A stretch of DNA of 9,310 nt, taken from NCBI GenBank assembly GCA_029934815.1, contig JAOZLM010000070.1, forward strand, positions 1-9,310, in the 5' to 3' direction. Positions 5,284 to 9,310 of this stretch are shown piece after piece; positions within the stretch are counted from its first letter, which is position 1, and every line of letters begins with the position of its first letter. Position numbers and translations under genes: made by a program. The notes under the pieces were generated by a model. It made no database searches. It was not told where the DNA came from and worked only from the letters and a program-made list of their open reading frames with translations. The DNA comes from Desulfocapsa sp. (GTDB taxonomy: Bacteria; Desulfobacterota; Desulfobulbia; Desulfobulbales; Desulfocapsaceae).

Positions 5284-5346
5284 GATCTTGTTAGATAGGG
5301 CACTTTGTCCTGTCCCGGAACAGTATTATCCAACCAGGAGAGCGCA

Positions 5347-7224
5347 ATGACTACAAAAAAGAAACCGATCGAAGAGATGAGCATTTGGGAAGATGCGCAA
5401 CAGATGCTCAAAAAAGCAGAACGTGATGGAATCGAAACCGCATGGGACAGGCTGGATCAGCAAACGCCCCACTGTACTTTTGGAGAATCCGGTGTCTGCT
5501 GTCGTATCTGCACCATGGGGCCATGTCGAATCAGTAAAAAATCTCCTCTTGGAGTATGTGGTGCTGATGCCGATGTCATTGTTGCCAGAAATTTTGGCCG
5601 TTTTCTGGCGGGTGGTGCAGCCGGACACTCTGATCATGGTCGTGATTGTATTGAAGCATTCCATGCAGTTGCTCATGGCAAAACGCAGGATTATCATATT
5701 AAAGATGAAAAGAAGATGCTCCGTATTGCCGAAGAGCTTGGCATTACAACTACAGGACGGGAAATCCTTGACGTTGCCAAAGACCTTGCAGATGCATTTT
5801 TTGATGACTTTGGCAGTAAACGAAAAGAGGTAGGGTTTATCAGCCGGGTTCCTGAAAAGCAGCAGGAAAACTGGAAGAAGCTCGGCATCATGCCCCGTGG
5901 CGTAGATCGTGAAATCACAGAAATGATGCATCGTACCCATATGGGTTGTGACAATGATGCCGCCAATACCATGCTCCATGCAGCACGAATGTGCCTTGGA
6001 GATGGCTGGGGAGGATCAATGATTGCCACTGAGGTATCCGATATACTTTTTGGCACCCCTTCACCACGTACTGCTCAGGTTAATCTTGGTGTTTTGAAAA
6101 AAGATCAGGTTAATATTCTTGTTCATGGCCATAACCCGATAGTTTCTGAAAAAATCCTGGAAGCAGTAAATGAACAGGAACTGATTGATCTGGCAAAAGA
6201 AAAAGGAGCTACCGGAATCAATCTGGCCGGACTTTGCTGTACCGGCAACGAACTGATGATGCGGCAGGGAATCCCCATGGCCGGCAATCACCTGATGACA
6301 GAACTTGCAATTATTACCGGTGCAGTCGAGCTGATTGTTGTCGATTATCAATGCATTATGCCTAGTCTTGTCCAGGTAGGAAACTGCTATCATACAAAAA
6401 TGATCACCACCGCCGACAAGGCCAGATTTACCGGAGCAGATCATGTGAAATTTGAATTAAACAACGGTATGGAGCAAGCACGAAAAGTTGTGCGCCTGGC
6501 TATTGAACGTTATACCATGCGCAACCATGACCGTGTTGAAATCCCCGGTGAACCCGTCGATATCATGACCGGTTTCTCCAACGAAGCCCTACTTGAAGCA
6601 TTGGGCGGCACACTGACACCACTTATCGATGCCATAAAAGCCGGTAAGATTCGTGGTGTTGTGGGAATAGTGGGCTGTAATAATCCCAAATATAAACATG
6701 ATTATTGTAACGTAAATTTAAGCCGTGAGCTGATCAAAAAAGATATTCTGGTTATCGTTACCGGTTGTGTTACCACTGCTGCCGGAAAAGCCGGTCTTCT
6801 TGTTCCGGAAGCAATTGAGATGGCAGGCCCGGGACTTAAAGAAATCTGTGGTGCCCTTGGTATTCCGCCGGTTATACACATGGGAAGTTGCGTTGATAAT
6901 GCAAGGATCCTGCAGCTGGCGGCACTGCTGGCCAATGAACTTGGTGTTAGTATTTCAGATTTACCACTGGCAGCATCATCTCCGGAATGGTATTCGGAAA
7001 AAGCAGCAACCATCGGTACCTATGCCGTGGCCTCCGGAATATACACCCACCTGGGACACCCGCCAAACATTACGGGTTCTCCTGTTGTTACCAATCTGGC
7101 GCTCGGCGGCCTTGACGATCTTGTTGGTGCCTGTTTTGGTATTGAACCTGATCCATTTAAAGCAGCGGAACTCATTGATGAACGAATTAAGATGAAACGT
7201 AAAGGGTTGGGTCTTGAAGAATAA
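5347..7224 (+). CDS. cooS: Anaerobic Ni-Fe carbon monoxide dehydrogenase catalytic subunit
   Basis: Cytoplasmic enzyme catalysing CO + H2O to CO2 + 2H+ + 2e-. The 625 aa fit the monofunctional homodimeric CooS family. Cluster ligands are all present: C43 and C51 (D cluster), then C52, C55, C60 and C71 (B cluster) in HCTFGESGVCCRICTMGPCR at 42-61. The C-cluster ligands are H262 (HGHNP), C299 (GLCCTGNE), C336 (DYQC), C444 (VGCNNPK), C474 (VTGCVTT) and C515 (MGSCVDN). K552 in SPEWYSEKA matches the acid-base Lys of Carboxydothermus CODH-II (Lys563), and H94 and H97 match the His proton path. The ATG at 5347 has AGGAG (5336-5340) 6 bp upstream; the TTG at 5305 lies close to the predicted transcript start. 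No cooF, cooC or acetyl-CoA synthase subunit is adjacent. Control by CO through CooA is predicted. Confidence 0.97.
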   Translation: MTTKKKPIEEMSIWEDAQQMLKKAERDGIETAWDRLDQQTPHCTFGESGVCCRICTMGPCRISKKSPLGVCGADADVIVARNFGRFLAGGAAGHSDHGRDCIEAFHAVAHGKTQDYHIKDEKKMLRIAEELGITTTGREILDVAKDLADAFFDDFGSKRKEVGFISRVPEKQQENWKKLGIMPRGVDREITEMMHRTHMGCDNDAANTMLHAARMCLGDGWGGSMIATEVSDILFGTPSPRTAQVNLGVLKKDQVNILVHGHNPIVSEKILEAVNEQELIDLAKEKGATGINLAGLCCTGNELMMRQGIPMAGNHLMTELAIITGAVELIVVDYQCIMPSLVQVGNCYHTKMITTADKARFTGADHVKFELNNGMEQARKVVRLAIERYTMRNHDRVEIPGEPVDIMTGFSNEALLEALGGTLTPLIDAIKAGKIRGVVGIVGCNNPKYKHDYCNVNLSRELIKKDILVIVTGCVTTAAGKAGLLVPEAIEMAGPGLKEICGALGIPPVIHMGSCVDNARILQLAALLANELGVSISDLPLAASSPEWYSEKAATIGTYAVASGIYTHLGHPPNITGSPVVTNLALGGLDDLVGACFGIEPDPFKAAELIDERIKMKRKGLGLEE

Positions 7225-7252
7225 GGGTACAAGTAACCTGAATTAAGTGTTC

Positions 7253-7283
7253 ACTCCAGCAGCGCACTGTGTGTTGCTGGAGT
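7253..7283. terminator. Hairpin between convergent cooS and diguanylate cyclase genes
   Basis: ACTCCAGCA at 7253-7261 pairs with TGCTGGAGT at 7275-7283. With two G-U pairs the stem reaches about 14 bp around a 3-nt loop. It sits 28 bp after the cooS stop and 14 bp from the stop of the opposite gene, the usual place for a shared terminator. No clear U-tract follows on either strand, so termination efficiency is doubtful. Confidence 0.5.
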
Positions 7284-7297
7284 AAATGGTCACAAAA

Positions 7298-9223
7298 TCA
7301 TACGGCTTGTTGGTCAAGGAGGTCTGAAAAAACCCGGTTTCGCCCATCACTCTTTGCTCTGTACAGTGCCTGATCAGCCCTTTGATATACTGTATCGACA
7401 GTTGTTCCGGGTGCTGGAGTTATTGAGAGTAAGCCAAAAGAAGCAGTAATGACCTTTTCCTCACATCCCCACTGGTGCTCAATAGCAAGTCCCGCTATAC
7501 GAACTCTTACATTTTCTGTAAAAGCCAGTGCCTCCTCTGAGGAGAGCCCTGAAAAGAGCAGCCCAAACTCTTCACCACCCAACCGAAAACAGAAATCACT
7601 GCTTCTGCTAAGTGTCTGTTGGAGCAATTGCCCAATAGCACTGAGAACTTCATCACCTTTTTGGTGACCATAGTGATCATTGTATTGCTTAAAATAATCG
7701 ATATCCAACATGGCAAAAGCAAGCTGTTTATCATCACGCATTGCACGAGCCATCTCTTTTTTTATTGTTTCATCAAAAAACCGCCTGTTATACAAACCGG
7801 TAAGAGCATCCGTAATTGAAAGTTGTTCAATACGTTTCTTGTCTGTAATATCCTGATAGATAGCAGTATAACCAGCAATTTCCTTGGCTTTATCAATTTT
7901 AGGAAAAATTATTGCTTCCAGCCAGTACGCATCGCCTGTTTTTGTAATATTATAAAATTCTCCCTTCCATACCTGCTCCGCTTGTATTTTTTGGACTATC
8001 ACGTTCTTCCTTACTGCATCCACCTCAGGATGCCTGAGCATACCTGGATCCTGACCGATCACCTCATCCTTGGAGTAGCCGGTCACCCTTGAAAAGGCGG
8101 TACTTACGTCCACCATAGTTCCTGTAATATCAGTGGTTGCAGTAACGACATTCTGATCAATAATATTCACATATTCCTGAAGCTTTTTATTCTGCCTGGA
8201 GATTTTCTCATTTAATTTTGTGGGAATTCTTGAGATGGCAATGGACAATGGAACGGAGAGTAGAAGAATGATGCCAATAACCATAAACATAGCCTTGCGC
8301 CGCTCTGCTTTCATCCCCAGAATAGCTTGTATTTTTGGAAAAAGTAGCAGATGCGCCCGATCTTTCACAAGCAAATCTCCCAATGACGCAGCATAAACAG
8401 GATCCACAAACTCCACAGTACTGTCTGGAGTACCGTGGAGTATGCTCGTCACAGCATTCGGATAATCATCCTGCAGCGTATGCCCTGTCTGGAGATATCG
8501 TGACCATGACGAATCAGCCTGATAATGGGTAAGATACTGCCCATCATGATCAACCAGAGCAATATTAAAAGTTGCACTCTCTTTGAAGTTTTCAAGAAAC
8601 TCTTTCATATGCACATTGACAAGTACAACACCGGAAAATTGCTGATCGACATAAACAGGAGATGCTATTCGAAGCACAGGTTTATAGGGGATTTCAATCT
8701 TCTTACGCTCAACATTCAGATCCAACCGTGAATACCAAAAGCTATTGACTGGCACCTGTGCCGACTCAAGAAAATAGTAGCGACGACTTTTATCCTGAAG
8801 ATCCTCTGCTGTAATAATATCCGGTGTCTGTTTGCCTGCAATCCAGTCGACTCGAATACTTTCCATTCCTTTACTATCCAGGTACCGAACCTGCATCAGT
8901 GAAGGGTTGGTATTGCTGACAGAATAAAACAATTGGTTGGCAATTGACCTGTTTGTCTCATTGGGTTGACGAATATACTCCCGCAAAGCCTTGCTACTAC
9001 GCAATGAGAACACGGTACGTTCCAAAAGAGAGGTGAAAGAGGACAGTTCTTGACGCTTACGCAATAGCTCCTGGTTAGCCTTGTCGGCCAGCTCCCTTTG
9101 AATACTGCGCACATCAAGATTGTAGTTAATTAAAGAGGTGAGCAGAGCGATGAGCCCCCCAAACCCAAGAAAGAGAAATATGAAATAAAACCGATATGAA
9201 AATCGTGAGAAGAGTGAACGCAT
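7298..9223 (-). CDS. Membrane sensor diguanylate cyclase (periplasmic sensor, PAS, GGDEF)
   Basis: Predicted inner-membrane enzyme making cyclic di-GMP from two GTP; 641 aa. TM1 (about 12-33) and TM2 (about 311-331) bracket a periplasmic domain of about 277 residues that looks like a Cache-type ligand sensor (RYYFLESAQ at 148-156, PVLRIASPVY at 182-191). A PAS domain (about 350-440, with AFSRVTGYSKDEVIGQDP at 376-393) and its PAC end (GYTAIYQDITDKKRIEQL, 451-468) follow. The GGDEF domain (469-635) begins ITDALTGLYNRRFFDE. Catalytic D507 and the GGEEF signature (549-553) are intact, and an RxxD inhibitory site (R540-D543) sits exactly five residues before it, so an active, product-inhibited cyclase is predicted. 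No EAL domain. The ATG at 9223 has AAGGGA about 10 bp upstream. The leader abuts a MITE-like repeat. The ligand is unknown. Confidence 0.93.
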   Translation of the reverse strand: MRSLFSRFSYRFYFIFLFLGFGGLIALLTSLINYNLDVRSIQRELADKANQELLRKRQELSSFTSLLERTVFSLRSSKALREYIRQPNETNRSIANQLFYSVSNTNPSLMQVRYLDSKGMESIRVDWIAGKQTPDIITAEDLQDKSRRYYFLESAQVPVNSFWYSRLDLNVERKKIEIPYKPVLRIASPVYVDQQFSGVVLVNVHMKEFLENFKESATFNIALVDHDGQYLTHYQADSSWSRYLQTGHTLQDDYPNAVTSILHGTPDSTVEFVDPVYAASLGDLLVKDRAHLLLFPKIQAILGMKAERRKAMFMVIGIILLLSVPLSIAISRIPTKLNEKISRQNKKLQEYVNIIDQNVVTATTDITGTMVDVSTAFSRVTGYSKDEVIGQDPGMLRHPEVDAVRKNVIVQKIQAEQVWKGEFYNITKTGDAYWLEAIIFPKIDKAKEIAGYTAIYQDITDKKRIEQLSITDALTGLYNRRFFDETIKKEMARAMRDDKQLAFAMLDIDYFKQYNDHYGHQKGDEVLSAIGQLLQQTLSRSSDFCFRLGGEEFGLLFSGLSSEEALAFTENVRVRIAGLAIEHQWGCEEKVITASFGLLSITPAPGTTVDTVYQRADQALYRAKSDGRNRVFSDLLDQQAV

Positions 9224-9257
9224 TGCGATGATTTCCCTTTTTTAACAGAAAAAAATA

Positions 9258-9310
9258 CCTGATTACCATCGAACCTCAGTTTTGTTCGATTTCTGCGAGT
9301 CCGGAATGAC
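9258..9310 (-). repeat. Partial second copy of the MITE-like element (runs off the window)
   Basis: CCTGATTACCATCGAA at 9258-9273 and TTTGTTCGATTTCTGCGA at 9281-9298 reproduce, in reverse complement, the right end of the element at 311-463. Only a few substitutions occur across about 40 bp. After TGCGA the copies diverge, and GTCCGGAATGAC here corresponds to the outer part of the central palindrome arm. The terminus lies 34 bp upstream of the diguanylate cyclase start codon. Confidence 0.75.

Noticed and set aside
5305..5346. Longer CooS starting at TTG 5305
   Set aside because: AGGAG with 6-bp spacing fixes the ATG at 5347. The extra 14 residues are not family-like, and the TTG would lie only about 15 nt into the predicted transcript.
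5326..5979. 217-codon ORF antisense to cooS
   Set aside because: It lies fully inside the certain cooS gene on the opposite strand, has no recognisable domain, and is explained by the codon use of cooS.
5347..7224. Hydroxylamine reductase (Hcp) rather than CODH
   Set aside because: The full set of CODH B-, C- and D-cluster ligands and the catalytic Lys are present in CooS order.
7253..7283. Strong bidirectional intrinsic terminator
   Set aside because: The stem is good but no U-tract follows on either strand, so only a tentative terminator is reported.

Overview
The window looks like chromosomal DNA of moderate-to-low GC from a strict anaerobe, most likely a sulfate-reducing member of Desulfobacterota (Desulfobulbales-like). 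This is an inference. It rests on a monofunctional Ni-CO dehydrogenase (CooS) paired with a CooA-type CO sensor, a CbiK-type anaerobic chelatase, a DtxR/MntR-like regulator with a Cys-rich tail, and dispersed palindromic intergenic repeats. Nothing in the sequence names the species.

Layout. 1-285 (+): a small VF530/DUF2132 protein. 303-471: a palindromic MITE-like element with an 8-bp direct repeat on each side. 505-1356 (+): cbiK. 1368-1865 (-): DtxR/MntR-like regulator, convergent with cbiK. 2004-3245 (-): MFS transporter. 3246-3554: gene-free, with two large inverted repeats. 3555-4286 (-): a two-gene unit, an unknown 95-aa protein followed by a stand-alone ChrB C-terminal-domain protein. 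4287-4499: divergent control region. 4500-5165 (+): cooA. 5166-5346: cooS control region with a perfect CooA-type operator. 5347-7224 (+): cooS. 7298-9223 (-): membrane-anchored sensor diguanylate cyclase. 9258-9310: the end of a second copy of the first MITE-like element, running off the window.

The central functional unit is cooA-cooS. CooA is the predicted heme CO sensor. A TGTCA-N6-TGACA site sits 41.5 bp upstream of the start point predicted from an extended -10, so CO would be expected to switch on the CO dehydrogenase as in class II CooA promoters. No cooF or cooC follows cooS here, so the electron acceptor and nickel-insertion factor must be encoded elsewhere. CbiK makes cobalt- or iron-sirohydrochlorin, for cobalamin or for the siroheme of sulfite reductase. 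The ChrB-C, MFS and DtxR genes lie on one strand and could belong to metal or oxyanion homeostasis, but their linkage is not proven by the sequence.

The least explained material is the repeat structure. Copies of the MITE-like element end 34-41 bp upstream of two start codons in the same relative orientation. A separate 109-bp palindrome overlaps the chrB-like stop codon. A 12-bp word is shared between these families. The start of cooA is also odd: a 12-codon in-frame ORF stops three bases before a GTG start that has no Shine-Dalgarno sequence.
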